Below are positions 36,061 through 45,109 of a DNA stretch of 64,000 nucleotides, one piece after another. Both the position numbers and the translations under genes were made by a program. Numbering within the stretch: position 1 is the first letter of the stretch; every line of letters begins with the position of its first letter. Source of the DNA: Nonomuraea angiospora (lineage in GTDB: Bacteria; Actinomycetota; Actinomycetes; Streptosporangiales; Streptosporangiaceae). The notes beneath the pieces are model-generated. The model did not search any database. It was given only the letters and a program-made list of their open reading frames with translations, and had not been told where the DNA came from. The stretch spans positions 186,001 through 250,000 of the forward strand of contig NZ_JADBEK010000001.1 of NCBI RefSeq assembly GCF_014873145.1, read 5' to 3'.

Positions 36061-38688
36061 GTGTCCCGGGAAGATCCGCATGACCTGCTGGCCATGGTCT
36101 TCGCGAGACCCCGGGAGGCGCTGGCGGCCGCCAGGGCGCTGCTGGCCGACGGGAGGGGGCCGTACGAGTCCTCGATCGCCAGGCAGGCGCTCGGGATCCT
36201 GCACCGTGAGTTCGGCGACCTCGAGGCGGCCATCGGGGAGCTGCGGCAGGCCGTGCGCCTGGCGCGGCGCTCCGGCTCGGCCGACCGCGAGACCGACGTG
36301 CTGGCCACCCTGGGCATCGCGCTGCTGCAGTCAGGACGTACGCGGGCGGGCCTGTCGGCGCTCGACCAGGCCGCGGCGCGGGCGGAAAGCACGCGGGCGG
36401 ACGGAACGCGGGCTGACGGAACGACGAGGGCGCGGGTGCTGTTCCGCCGCGCGGGCGCCCGGTGGATCCTGGGCCGGCACGGGCCGGCCCTCGACGACCT
36501 GCGGGACGCGGTGCCCGCGCTGCTGGCGGCGCGCGACACGGTGTGGGCGGCGCGGGCGCTGACGCTGCGCGGGCACGTGCAGCTCGCCCTGGGCGCCGTC
36601 CGGCCCGCCGACGCGGACTTCCGCACGGCGCAGGACATGCTGGGCCCCACCCGGCAGGAGCACGACTCGGCGGTGGCCGTGCAGAACCGGGGGGTGGCCG
36701 CGTTCCGCACCGGCGATCTGCCCGCGGCGCTCGCCCTGCTGGACGAGGCGGAGCGGCGCTTCAGCTCGCTCGGCACGCCGATGTTCGACCTGGTCGCCGA
36801 CCGGTGCGCGGTCCTGCTCGCCGCCGGGCTGGCCCGGGACGCGCTGGAGCACGCGGACGGAGGGCTGCGGCTGCTGGCCCGGCTGCGCGGCCAGGCAACC
36901 CGGCGCGCCGAGCTGCTGCTCATCGCCGCCCGCGCCGCCCTGCAGAGCGGCGACCCGGCCACCGCCGGGGAGCGGGCGGGGGAGGCCCGGCGGCTGTTCG
37001 CCCGCCAGCACCGCGCGTGGTGGTCCGAGCACGCCCGCCTGATCGTCCTGCAGGCCGAACACGCCACCCCGGACGCCCCGGCGCGGCGGACCGCGCTGGG
37101 CGAGGCCCAGCGGCTCGCCGCGCGGCTGGCCGGGCTGGGGTCACCGGAGGTGTGGCAGGCGCACCTGCTGGCCGGACGGATCGCGCTGGCCCTGGGCAGA
37201 GCGGGCGTGGCCGAGCGGCACCTCGCCAGGGCCGCCGACGTCCGGCACAGGGGGCCCGCCACGTCCCGGGCGGGCGGCTGGCTGGCCGAGGCGCTCAGGG
37301 CGGAGGCGGCCGGGGAGCCGCGCCGCCTGCTGCACGCCTGCCGGGCCGGGCTGGCGCTCATCGAGGAGCACCGGCTCACGTTCGGCTCGTCCGAGCTGCA
37401 CGCGCTGGCCACCGCCCAAGGCGCGGAGCTGGTCACGCTCGCCCAGCGGCACCTGCTGCGCGAGGGGCGGCCCCGCCGGCTCCTGGCCTGGACGGAGCGC
37501 TGGCGGGCCACCTCGCTCGCCGTGCCCGCCGTGAGCCCCCCCGAGGACGGCGAGCTCCTGGCCCGGCTCGCGGCCCTCCGGCAGGCCGAGCACCTGCTGG
37601 CCCAGGCCCGCCAGGACGGCGCCGCCTCGGCCGCGGCCCTGGAGCGAGACCGCAGCCGCCTGGAGTCCCGCGTACGCTCCACCACGCTCCAGACCAAGGG
37701 AGGTTCGCGCGGCGGGCGCGAGCGCCGCGACGACGACCGGACCGGGCGGCTCCTCGACGCCCTCGGCGCGGGCCGGCTGGCCGAGCTGGTCGCGGTGGAC
37801 GGCACGCTGCACGTCCTGCTCTGCGGCGACGGCACCGTGCGCCGCCACACCGCCGGGCCCATGGACCGGGCCGTCGCGGAGGTCGAGTTCGCCCGCTCCA
37901 GGCTGCGCCGCCTCGCCTACGAACGCGACCCCGACCAGGGCGAGCTCCACGACCTGGGCGCCCGGCTGGAGCGGGCGGTGCTCGGCCCGGCCGCGGACCT
38001 GCTCGGCGAGCGGGCGCCGCTGGTCGTGGTTCCCCCGAGCACCCTGCACACCACCCCCTGGGGCCTGCTGCCGTCCCTGCGCCGCCGGCCCTTCACCGTC
38101 GCCCCCTCCGCCCGGGCGTGGCTGCGCGCCAGGTCCGCGCCGCGCCCCGACGGCGGCCGCGTCGTCCTCGTACGCGGCCCGGGCGTCACCCACGCCGACC
38201 GCGAGGTGCGCGAGATCGCCGGCCTTTACGCCGAGGCCGGCCGTGAGGTGTCCCTCCTGGAGGCCGGGCGCTCCACCGCGCCCGCGGTGCTGGCGGCCAT
38301 CGACGGCAGCCTGCTCGCCCACCTGGCCGCGCACGGGACGTTCAGGGCCGACAGCCCGCTGTTCTCCTCGCTCCACCTCGACGACGGCCCCCTGACCGGC
38401 TACGACCTCGAACGCCTGCGCCGCGCCCCCCACCACCTCGTCCTGTCCAGCTGCGACTCCGGCCAGATGGCGGCCGTCGGCGCCGACGAGCTGCTGGGCC
38501 TGGCCACCGCCCTGCTCCGCCTCGGCACCGCCGGGATCGTCGCCAGCGTCGTCCCCGTGAACGACGAGACCGCCGTGCCCGTCATGCTCGGCCTGCACGA
38601 CGGCCTGCGCCGCGGGCTGGGCCTGGCCGAGGCGCTCTGCCGGGCCAGGGGCGACGACGTGTCGTTCATCGCCATCGGGGCAGGCTGA
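36061..38688 (+). CDS. TPR-CHAT domain protease (caspase-like)
   Basis: 875 residues. Residues 1-470 are tetratricopeptide-like repeats (SIARQALGILHREFGDLEAA, DVLATLGIALLQSGRTRAGL, VQNRGVAAFRTGDLPAALAL, AARAALQSGDPATAGERAGE). A helical linker at about 500-570 is followed by a CHAT domain to the end. The catalytic dyad is intact: His758 in HLAAHGTFRADSPLF and Cys798 in LVLSSCDSGQM. CHAT proteases are relatives of caspases and separase; those with TPRs are usually switched on by a partner binding the repeats. GTG start at 36061. Divergent from the S8 protease next to an ECF sigma factor. Substrate and trigger unknown. Confidence 0.93.
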   Translation: MSREDPHDLLAMVFARPREALAAARALLADGRGPYESSIARQALGILHREFGDLEAAIGELRQAVRLARRSGSADRETDVLATLGIALLQSGRTRAGLSALDQAAARAESTRADGTRADGTTRARVLFRRAGARWILGRHGPALDDLRDAVPALLAARDTVWAARALTLRGHVQLALGAVRPADADFRTAQDMLGPTRQEHDSAVAVQNRGVAAFRTGDLPAALALLDEAERRFSSLGTPMFDLVADRCAVLLAAGLARDALEHADGGLRLLARLRGQATRRAELLLIAARAALQSGDPATAGERAGEARRLFARQHRAWWSEHARLIVLQAEHATPDAPARRTALGEAQRLAARLAGLGSPEVWQAHLLAGRIALALGRAGVAERHLARAADVRHRGPATSRAGGWLAEALRAEAAGEPRRLLHACRAGLALIEEHRLTFGSSELHALATAQGAELVTLAQRHLLREGRPRRLLAWTERWRATSLAVPAVSPPEDGELLARLAALRQAEHLLAQARQDGAASAAALERDRSRLESRVRSTTLQTKGGSRGGRERRDDDRTGRLLDALGAGRLAELVAVDGTLHVLLCGDGTVRRHTAGPMDRAVAEVEFARSRLRRLAYERDPDQGELHDLGARLERAVLGPAADLLGERAPLVVVPPSTLHTTPWGLLPSLRRRPFTVAPSARAWLRARSAPRPDGGRVVLVRGPGVTHADREVREIAGLYAEAGREVSLLEAGRSTAPAVLAAIDGSLLAHLAAHGTFRADSPLFSSLHLDDGPLTGYDLERLRRAPHHLVLSSCDSGQMAAVGADELLGLATALLRLGTAGIVASVVPVNDETAVPVMLGLHDGLRRGLGLAEALCRARGDDVSFIAIGAG

Positions 38689-38798
38689 TCGGGCCATTGA
38701 TGGGAAGCTCGCGATCATGAAACAATTCCCTGACAGATGGATATCGGGGTTTGGGGGACGGTCGCCCATGATCCGCGAGCTGATCGAGCGGCCCTAGG

Positions 38799-39650
38799 AT
38801 GCCGGACGACGGGCTGGACGAGGCGTTCGAGCTCGGCAGGACGTGCGCGCTGGCCGCCGAGTGCGGCAGGGACCTGCGGCGCTGCGCCCAGATGTACGGC
38901 GGGCTGTTCCCCGTGGCGGCCTTCGGCGCCGAGTCCTACGCCGCCCTGACCCTCTCCACGGCCTTCAGCGCCCCCTGGGCCAGCGCCGAGCGGCTGAAGG
39001 TGGCCAACCGGGCCGCCCTGTGGGTCCTGGCCGTGGACCGGCTCGTGGACCACACCGCCACCACCCGCGAGCAGGTCGACCGGCTGATCCGCGAATGCCT
39101 GTCGGTCGCCGACGGCGCCGTGCCGCGCTCGGCGGCGACCCGGTTCCTGGCCGACCTGCGCGACGAGCTGGGCACCGTCAAGGAGTTCGGGGACCTGCGG
39201 TGGATCTGGCGCGACCAGCTCGCCGAGACGCTGACCGGAATGGGCCGGGCGTGGGTGTGGCGGGACACGGGGGCCGTCCTGACGCTGGAGAGCTTCCTCG
39301 ACAACGCCGACAGCCGCGGCTCGTGCTTCGTGGACGTCTCGCACTGGATCTACACCGCCGACGACTGGGCCAGGACCCATCTGGAGGACCTGCGGGCGGT
39401 CAGCAGGCAGGTCCAGCGCTACCTGCACCTGCTCGGCGACATGGCCTCCTACCGCAAGGACATGAGCTGGGGCGACCTGAACGTCCTGGCGTTCGGCGTC
39501 AGCCGCGCGGAAGTCACCGAGGCGATGGCCGGCCTGGCCCGCCAGGCCGCCGGGCTCATCGAGCCCGTACGGGCCGCCAGCCCCCGCACCGCCGCCTACC
39601 TGCGCAGACAGATCGGGTTCAACGCGGGTTTCGTCGGTATTTCGGGCTGA
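38799..39650 (+). CDS. Divergent terpene-synthase-fold protein
   Basis: 283 residues, mostly helical. RAALWVLAVDRLVDHTATTR stands where class-I terpene synthases have their first Asp-rich motif, and RYLHLLGDMASYRKDMSWGD where the NSE motif is expected. In the latter the first Asn is Gly and the last Glu is Asp, so metal binding may be weakened. Length fits short bacterial cyclases. I judge the superfamily assignment likely but catalysis uncertain. The ATG at 38799 follows a 110-bp gap after the CHAT gene. No prenyltransferase or P450 gene is adjacent. Confidence 0.7.
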   Translation: MPDDGLDEAFELGRTCALAAECGRDLRRCAQMYGGLFPVAAFGAESYAALTLSTAFSAPWASAERLKVANRAALWVLAVDRLVDHTATTREQVDRLIRECLSVADGAVPRSAATRFLADLRDELGTVKEFGDLRWIWRDQLAETLTGMGRAWVWRDTGAVLTLESFLDNADSRGSCFVDVSHWIYTADDWARTHLEDLRAVSRQVQRYLHLLGDMASYRKDMSWGDLNVLAFGVSRAEVTEAMAGLARQAAGLIEPVRAASPRTAAYLRRQIGFNAGFVGISG

Positions 39651-39779
39651 GGACCGGCGCGGTAATGGTGCTGTCGGATTCCCTGACAAACTGGCTTGAC
39701 ACCTTGACCCTCATATCCGCGAATAAGGGCGCGTCAGACGACAAACCGTGACATTTTGATTCTTGTAAAAGATTGCGGC

Positions 39780-39808
39780 TTGAGTGGAAAATGTGGCGTT
39801 GCTAGGGT
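39780..39808 (+). promoter_or_regulatory. Promoter of the CvnD-type GTPase gene
   Basis: TTGAGT at 39780-39785, 17 bp, TAGGGT at 39803-39808; a good vegetative match within the 273-bp gap 39651-39923, about 115 bp upstream of the ATG. Confidence 0.55.
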
Positions 39809-39923
39809 GTCTGGATGCCAGGCATGTGGAGCGACCTTCTCAACGCACCTTGACAGGTACCACTGACCACGGCACCTCAGGGGCGGGGTTGTGCATGCGC
39901 GGGAGAGGTACAGGCGGTGCTGG

Positions 39924-40517
39924 ATGGAATTCGGTCGCTCTGACCGTTGGCGGCTGCCGACAGCGATCAAGATCTTGATCGCCGGGGGTTTCGGTGCGGG
40001 CAAGACCACCATGGTCGGCGCCGTGTCCGAAACCCGGCCACTGCGCACGGAAGAGGCGCTCACCCAGGTGGGGACCCACGTCGACGACCTGTCGGGCGTC
40101 GAGCGGAAGCTCACCACCACGGTGGCCATGGACTTCGGCCGCATCACCATCGCCAACGACTACATGCTCTACCTGTTCGGCACGCCCGGCCAGGAGCGGT
40201 TCTGGTTCGTGTGGGACGAGCTGGCCATGGGCGCGCTCGGCGCCGTCGTGCTGGCCGACACCCGCCGCCTCGACGACTGCTTCCCGGCCGTCGACTACTT
40301 CGAGAAGCGCGAGCAGCCGTTCATCGTGGCGCTCAACTGCTTCGACGGCTCGAGGCCCTTCACGGTCGGCGAGGTGCGCTCGGCGATCGGCCTGGAGCCG
40401 GAGATCCCCATCGTGCGCTGCGACGCCCGCAAGAAGGACTCGGGCCGGGAAGTGCTCATCACGCTCGTCGAGCACGCGATGCGCATGGGGGCCTCGCCCG
40501 TCGGGACCATGTCGTGA
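39924..40517 (+). CDS. CvnD-type small GTP-binding protein (orphan conservon GTPase)
   Basis: 197 residues. P-loop AGGFGAGKTTMVGAVSE, switch region TTTVAMDFGRITI, G3-like LYLFGTPGQERFWFVWDEL (the Asp of DxxG replaced, as usual in this family), G4-like VALNCFDGSRPFT (N-x-x-D), and G5-like VRCDARKKD. This is the MglA/CvnD family, which in actinomycetes normally ends a four-gene conservon (sensor-kinase-like CvnA, roadblock CvnB, DUF742 CvnC, GTPase CvnD). None of the first three is present nearby. ATG at 39924; GTG at 39891 is an in-frame alternative. Confidence 0.92.
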   Translation: MEFGRSDRWRLPTAIKILIAGGFGAGKTTMVGAVSETRPLRTEEALTQVGTHVDDLSGVERKLTTTVAMDFGRITIANDYMLYLFGTPGQERFWFVWDELAMGALGAVVLADTRRLDDCFPAVDYFEKREQPFIVALNCFDGSRPFTVGEVRSAIGLEPEIPIVRCDARKKDSGREVLITLVEHAMRMGASPVGTMS

Positions 40518-40541
40518 CCATGACCGGCTAACCTTTTGGCG

Positions 40542-41012
40542 ATGGAGGAGATCGACCGCCGGATCGTCACGCTGCTCGCCCGCGACGGCCGCATGAGCTT
40601 CACCGACCTGGCCAGGGAGACCGGGCTCTCGGTCTCTGCGGTGCACCAGCGCGTACGCCGCCTGGAAAAGCGCGGGGTCGTGCGCGGATACGCCGCGATC
40701 ATCGACCATGAGGCGGTGGGGCTGCCGCTGACCGCGTTCGTGTCGATCAAGCCGATCGACCCGGCCGCGCCCGACGACGCCCCCGAGCGGCTGGCCCACC
40801 TGACGGCCATCGAGGCGTGCCACAGCGTGGCGGGCGACGAGAGCTACATCCTCAAGGTCCGGGTGGCCTCGCCGACGGCGCTGGAGGACCTGCTGCAGCA
40901 GATCCGCGCCTCGGCCAACGTCTCGACGCGCACCACGGTCGTGCTGAGCACCCCGTACGAGCACCGGGCGCCCGAGGTGGCCGGCGAGCTCCCCGCCGGC
41001 CCGGACACCTGA
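40542..41012 (+). CDS. Lrp/AsnC-family transcriptional regulator
   Basis: 156 residues. The helix-turn-helix at 1-60 reads MEEIDRRIVTLLARDGRMSF, TDLARETGLSVSAVHQRVRR, LEKRGVVRGYAAIIDHEAVG. The RAM effector domain follows (LTAFVSIKPI, IEACHSVAGDESYILKVRVA, EDLLQQIRASANVSTRTTVV). The ligand is presumably an amino acid; the target is not evident. ATG at 40542 lies 24 bp after the GTPase stop, so it may share that transcript. It converges with the sugar-kinase gene. Confidence 0.93.
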   Translation: MEEIDRRIVTLLARDGRMSFTDLARETGLSVSAVHQRVRRLEKRGVVRGYAAIIDHEAVGLPLTAFVSIKPIDPAAPDDAPERLAHLTAIEACHSVAGDESYILKVRVASPTALEDLLQQIRASANVSTRTTVVLSTPYEHRAPEVAGELPAGPDT

Positions 41013-41034
41013 CCCACCCGCCCCAGAGGGGGCC

Positions 41035-42036
41035 TCAGCCCCGGCCAGGCGGCTCGTAGCGGGCGCGCAGGCGGGCCCTGGCGCCCTCCGCGGCCCCGAG
41101 GTGCTCCAGGCCGAGCAGGCCCGCCCCCACGATCGGGGGCAGGTCGGCCAGCACCGGCTTCGCCCGCGGCGTCCGCACCGCGAAGGAGGAGTCCAGCAGC
41201 GACGTCAGCAGCGGGTCGCGGGCCGTCAGCATGCCCCCGCCCAGCACCACCTCGGTCGGCGTCTCCAGCAGGCCGAGGCGGCGCAGGCACACCTCCGCCA
41301 TCGCCGTCACCTCCTCCGCCTGCCGCTCCACCAGCGACCTGGCCACCGCGTCCCCGTCCCCGGCCGCCGCGAGCACGCCCGGCGACAGCTCGTGCAGGAG
41401 TTCCTCGCTCACGCGGCCGAAGTGCACCTCCAGCACGAGCTCCTCGACCGTCGCCGTGCCGAAGTGGGACGTGATCAGCCGGGTCAGCGTGGTCGGCACG
41501 CCGCGCCCGTCCTCGGCGCGGATCGCGTGCCACAGCGCCTCCTCCGCCAGGCCCTGGCCGCCGCCCCAGTCGCCGCTGATCCGCCCGAGGGCGGGGAAAC
41601 GGGCCACCGCGCCCGTGGGGGAGACGCCGACCGCGTTGATGCCGGCCCCGCACACCACCGCCACCCCCCACGCGGCCGACGCCCCGGCCCGCAGGAGCGC
41701 GAACGTGTCGTTGCGCACCACCACGTCCCGGCCGAACCCCCTGGCCGCGAACTCCCGCGCCAGCGCCTCCTCCTCCACCGGCAGGTCCGCCCCCGCCAGG
41801 CAGGCCGACACGTGGTCGAACCCGCCCTCGGGCACCGCGTCCGGCTCCAGGGCGTCCAGCGCCCGCCGCACCACGGCCACCGCCGCCGCCACTCCGTCGC
41901 GCTGCGGCGCGAACGGCCCCGAGCGGCCCGTGGCGAGCACCTCGCCGTGCTCGGAGATCACCGCCACGTCCGTCTTGCTGTTGCCGCCGTCCACCGCCAG
42001 CACGAGCCGCGGGCGCCCCACTAGCCCACCGCCCAT
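41035..42036 (-). CDS. csnK: BadF/BadG-type sugar kinase (N-acetylglucosamine/glucosamine kinase-like), CsnK-like
   Basis: 333-residue ASKHA-fold kinase. Phosphate-1 motif LVLAVDGGNSKTDVAVISEH, VSACLAGADLPVEEEALARE, VRNDTFALLRAGA, AVVCGAGINAVGVSPTG and GRISGDWGGGQGLAEEALWH define the BadF/NagK family. It ends the six-gene transporter operon and would phosphorylate the imported sugar. ATG at 42036 overlaps the GH4 gene by 16 bp; GTG at 42021, overlapping its stop by one base, is an equally good start. The symbol rests on operon order matching Streptomyces csnR-K; the substrate is inferred. Confidence 0.85.
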   Translation of the reverse strand: MGGGLVGRPRLVLAVDGGNSKTDVAVISEHGEVLATGRSGPFAPQRDGVAAAVAVVRRALDALEPDAVPEGGFDHVSACLAGADLPVEEEALAREFAARGFGRDVVVRNDTFALLRAGASAAWGVAVVCGAGINAVGVSPTGAVARFPALGRISGDWGGGQGLAEEALWHAIRAEDGRGVPTTLTRLITSHFGTATVEELVLEVHFGRVSEELLHELSPGVLAAAGDGDAVARSLVERQAEEVTAMAEVCLRRLGLLETPTEVVLGGGMLTARDPLLTSLLDSSFAVRTPRAKPVLADLPPIVGAGLLGLEHLGAAEGARARLRARYEPPGRG

Positions 42037-43280
42037 GTCAGGTGCGCGCGGTTCGCCTCGAGGAGCAGGCCCGTCAGCTCCTCGGCGATCTCGTCCTGCC
42101 CGACCAGCGGATGGGCGAGCAGGGCGTCCCGCACCCGGTCCGCGCCGCCGTGCAGCGCCGCGTCCAGGGCCAGGCTCTCGTACGCGGACACGTGCGCGAT
42201 CAGCCCGGCGTACAGCGGCTCGACCGGCGGCACCGGCAGCGGCGCCGCGCCCCCGGCGCCGACGGCCGCGGGCACCTCGATCACCGCCGCGTCGTCGAGG
42301 AACGGCAGCGTGCCGCCGTTGCGCACGTTCACCACCTGGACGTCACCCCGGTCCCCGAGCAGCGACGCGATCAGCGCCACCGCCGCCTCCGAGTAGAACG
42401 CCCCGCCGCGCTCCGACAGCAGCTCCGGCTTGGTGACCACGGCCGGGTCGGCGTACATCTCCAGCAGCCGCCGCTCCAGCGCCGCCACCTCGGCCGCCCG
42501 CGACGGCTTGGCGCGCTGCTCGCGCACCACGGCGTCGTGGGCGTAGAAGTAGCGCAGGTAGTAGGAGGGGACCGAGCGCAGCCGCTCCAGCAGCCCGAGC
42601 CGCAGCCCGAGGCTGTCGGCGATCTCCTGCCCGTGCGAGCGCAGGAGGGCCGGCAGGACGTCCTCGCCGTCCAGGTGGACGGAGCGCTCCCAGGTCAGGT
42701 GGTTCAGCCCGACGTGGCCGAGCGAGATCCGCGCGGGATCCACCCCCAGCCATCCGGCGAAGGTTCGCTGGAAGCCGATCGCCACGTTGCACAGCCCGAT
42801 CGCCCGGTGCCCGGCGTCCAGGAGGGCGCGGGTGACGATGCCGACGGGGTTGGTGAAGTCCACGATCCACGCCTCCGGGGCCAGCGCGCGCACCACCGAG
42901 GCGATCTCCAGCACGACCGGCACCGTGCGCAGCGCCTTGGCCAGCCCGCCGGCGCCCGTCGTCTCCTGCCCCACACACCCGCAGCGCAGCGGCAGCGTCT
43001 CGTCCACCTCCCGCGCCGCCTGCCCGCCCACCCTGAGCTGGAAGAGCACCACCTGCGCCCCCGCGACCCCCTCCTCCACCGAGGAGGTGGCCAGCACGCG
43101 CGCCGGGTGGCCCGCGTGCGCCAGCATCCGCCGCGACACGCCCGCCACCAGCTCCAGGCGCGCGGCATCGGGATCGATCAGGGCGATCTCCGTCACCGGC
43201 AGCTCGTCGCGCAACCGCGCGAAGCCGTCGACCAGCTCAGGCGTGTACGTCGAGCCGCCCCCGACCACGGCCAGTTTCAA
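42021..43280 (-). CDS. csnH: Glycoside hydrolase family 4 (6-phospho-beta-glucosidase-like), CsnH-like
   Basis: 419 residues. GH4 uses NAD and a divalent metal: the dinucleotide motif is KLAVVGGGSTYTPELVDGFA, with IDPDAARLELVAG downstream. AIGLCNVAIGFQRTFAG provides the metal-binding Cys, and GHVGLNHLTWERSV the His; VDFTNPVGIVTRAL is also conserved. TTG at 43280 is chosen: GGAG lies 8 bp upstream and the TTG overlaps the permease stop (TTGA). It would cleave the imported oligosaccharide in the cytoplasm. Assignment to glucosamine oligomers follows from the csnR-K-like operon order. Confidence 0.9.
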   Translation of the reverse strand: MKLAVVGGGSTYTPELVDGFARLRDELPVTEIALIDPDAARLELVAGVSRRMLAHAGHPARVLATSSVEEGVAGAQVVLFQLRVGGQAAREVDETLPLRCGCVGQETTGAGGLAKALRTVPVVLEIASVVRALAPEAWIVDFTNPVGIVTRALLDAGHRAIGLCNVAIGFQRTFAGWLGVDPARISLGHVGLNHLTWERSVHLDGEDVLPALLRSHGQEIADSLGLRLGLLERLRSVPSYYLRYFYAHDAVVREQRAKPSRAAEVAALERRLLEMYADPAVVTKPELLSERGGAFYSEAAVALIASLLGDRGDVQVVNVRNGGTLPFLDDAAVIEVPAAVGAGGAAPLPVPPVEPLYAGLIAHVSAYESLALDAALHGGADRVRDALLAHPLVGQDEIAEELTGLLLEANRAHLTWAVG

Positions 43281-44182
43281 CCCTTCACTCCCGTCAAAGT
43301 CACGCCCTCGATGAACACTCGCTGGGCGAAGAAGAACACGATGATCACCGGTGCGGTCACCAGCAGCGTGGCGGCCATGGTGAGGTTCCACTGCACGCTG
43401 TGGAACGCCTTGAACGTGGCCAGGCCGAGCGACAGCGTCAGGTGGTCCTGCTCGACGCCGGCGTACAGCAGCGGCCCGTAGTAGTCGTTCCAGCAGTAGA
43501 AGAACTGGAACAGGGCGACCGCCGCGATGGCCGGGCGGGCCATCGGCAGGATCACCCTGACGAGGGTGGTGAAGTCGGAGCAGCCGTCCACCTTGGCCGC
43601 GTCGGTGTAGTCGCGCGGGATCGTGATCAGGAACTGCCGCAGCAGGAAGATCGAGAACGCGTCCCCGAACAGCATCGGCAGGATCAGCGGCCACAGGCTG
43701 TCGGTCAGCCCCAGCCGCGCCCACACCAGGTAGATCGGCACCGCGATGACCTGCGGCGGCAGCATCATCGCGGTGATCACCAGCAGGAACGCCAGCCGCC
43801 GCCCGCGAAAGCGGAACTTGGCCAGCGCGTACGCCACCGGCACCGACGACACCACCGTGAACACCGTCCCGAGCACCGCGTACAGGAGCGTGTTGGCCGC
43901 CCACCGCAGCAGCATCGACTTCTCGAACACCACGGCGAAGTTGTCCCAGTTCCAGCTGTGCGGCCACAGGTCGCTAGTCAGCGCCTGCTGGTCGGTCATC
44001 AGCGCGGTCAGCCCGATGAACACCACCGGCGCCAGGAACATCAGCGCCAGCGCCACGGCCAGGGCGTGCGTGGCGATCCACACCAGCACCCGCCGCCTGC
44101 GGGCCCGGACGCCGTCGCGCCGGGCGTGCGCGGCCGGCGGGCGGGGCGGCGCGGTGCCCGGGTCGACGATCGTGGCACTCAT
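43277..44182 (-). CDS. csnG: Carbohydrate ABC transporter permease 2 (MalG-type), CsnG-like
   Basis: 301 residues with six membrane helices (for example VWIATHALAVALALMFLAPV, LAFLLVITAMMLPPQVIAVP, WPLILPMLFGDAFSIFLLRQ). The cytoplasmic EAA loop is DYTDAAKVDGCSDFTTLVRV, where it docks to the ATPase. ATG at 44182 overlaps the upstream permease stop (ATGA) and has GAGGAGG in front. There is no ATPase gene in the operon; actinobacteria commonly use a shared MsiK-type ATPase encoded elsewhere. Confidence 0.93.
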   Translation of the reverse strand: MSATIVDPGTAPPRPPAAHARRDGVRARRRRVLVWIATHALAVALALMFLAPVVFIGLTALMTDQQALTSDLWPHSWNWDNFAVVFEKSMLLRWAANTLLYAVLGTVFTVVSSVPVAYALAKFRFRGRRLAFLLVITAMMLPPQVIAVPIYLVWARLGLTDSLWPLILPMLFGDAFSIFLLRQFLITIPRDYTDAAKVDGCSDFTTLVRVILPMARPAIAAVALFQFFYCWNDYYGPLLYAGVEQDHLTLSLGLATFKAFHSVQWNLTMAATLLVTAPVIIVFFFAQRVFIEGVTLTGVKG

Positions 44183-45108
44183 GACGCCTCCTCGGCCCTG
44201 CGGAACTGCCGCAGCAGGATCAGCGTGAAGATCATCGAGGTGGCGAACAGGAGCAGCGCGAGCACGCACGCGTACCCCATGGAGTAGTCGCGGAAGCCCA
44301 CCTGGAACAGCCACTGCGGCAGCGTCAGCAGCGACTCGTCCGGGTAGCCCGGCGAGAACGAGCTGCCCGGCGAGTCGGTCTCGCCCGAGGCCACCCGGGA
44401 GGCGATCATCGCCTGGGTGAAGTACTGCAGGGCGTAGATGACGTTCGTGACCAGGGAGAACATCAGCACCGGCGCGATCGCGGGCAGCGTCACGCTGCGG
44501 AACTGCCGCCACGGGCCCGCCCCGTCGATGGCCGCGGCCTCGTACAGGTGCCTGGGCACGTCCAGCAGCGCCGCCATGAAGATCACGACGAGCTGGCCGC
44601 AGCTCCACAGCGACAGCAGCGTCAGGCTCGGCTTCGACCAGGCCGGATCGCCGAACCAGTCGGGCCCCCGGACGCCGAACAGGGCCAGGAACTGGTTCCA
44701 CGGCCCGGTCGCCGGGTTCATCAGGAAGACGAACGTGATCGTGCCGGCCGCCAGCGGCACCAGCGACGGCAGGTAGAAGATCGTGCGGAACAGCCCCACG
44801 CCGGCCTTGAGCCGCACCACGAGCTGCGCCAGCGCCAGCGAGCACAGCACGGTCGCCGGCACCATGATGAGCACCAGCCACAGCGTGTTCTTCGCCGAGG
44901 TCAGCACCCTGGGGTCCTCGAACAGGTAGCGGTAGTTGTCCAGGCCGGCGAACTCGAGGGTGTACATGTCGTAGCGGTGGAAGGAGAAGTACACCGTGGA
45001 CAGCAGCGGGTAGACGAAGAAGATCGACACCCCGGCGATCCACGGCGACAGCCACACGAGGGCCCGCAGGCCCTCGCGGCGCCGCCACACGTCAGCGAGC
45101 GCGGCCAC
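44179..45108 (-). CDS. csnF: Carbohydrate ABC transporter permease 1 (MalF-type), CsnF-like
   Basis: 309 residues, six membrane helices (LVWLSPWIAGVSIFFVYPLL, LWLVLIMVPATVLCSLALAQ, LLSLWSCGQLVVIFMAALLD). EAA loop: HLYEAAAIDGAGPWRQFRSV. GTG at 45108 starts one base after the binding-protein stop. Forms the membrane channel with the MalG-type partner encoded next. Its periplasmic-side loop PGSSFSPGYPDESLLTLPQW is longer than usual. Confidence 0.93.
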   Translation of the reverse strand: MAALADVWRRREGLRALVWLSPWIAGVSIFFVYPLLSTVYFSFHRYDMYTLEFAGLDNYRYLFEDPRVLTSAKNTLWLVLIMVPATVLCSLALAQLVVRLKAGVGLFRTIFYLPSLVPLAAGTITFVFLMNPATGPWNQFLALFGVRGPDWFGDPAWSKPSLTLLSLWSCGQLVVIFMAALLDVPRHLYEAAAIDGAGPWRQFRSVTLPAIAPVLMFSLVTNVIYALQYFTQAMIASRVASGETDSPGSSFSPGYPDESLLTLPQWLFQVGFRDYSMGYACVLALLLFATSMIFTLILLRQFRRAEEAS

Positions 45109-45109
45109 C

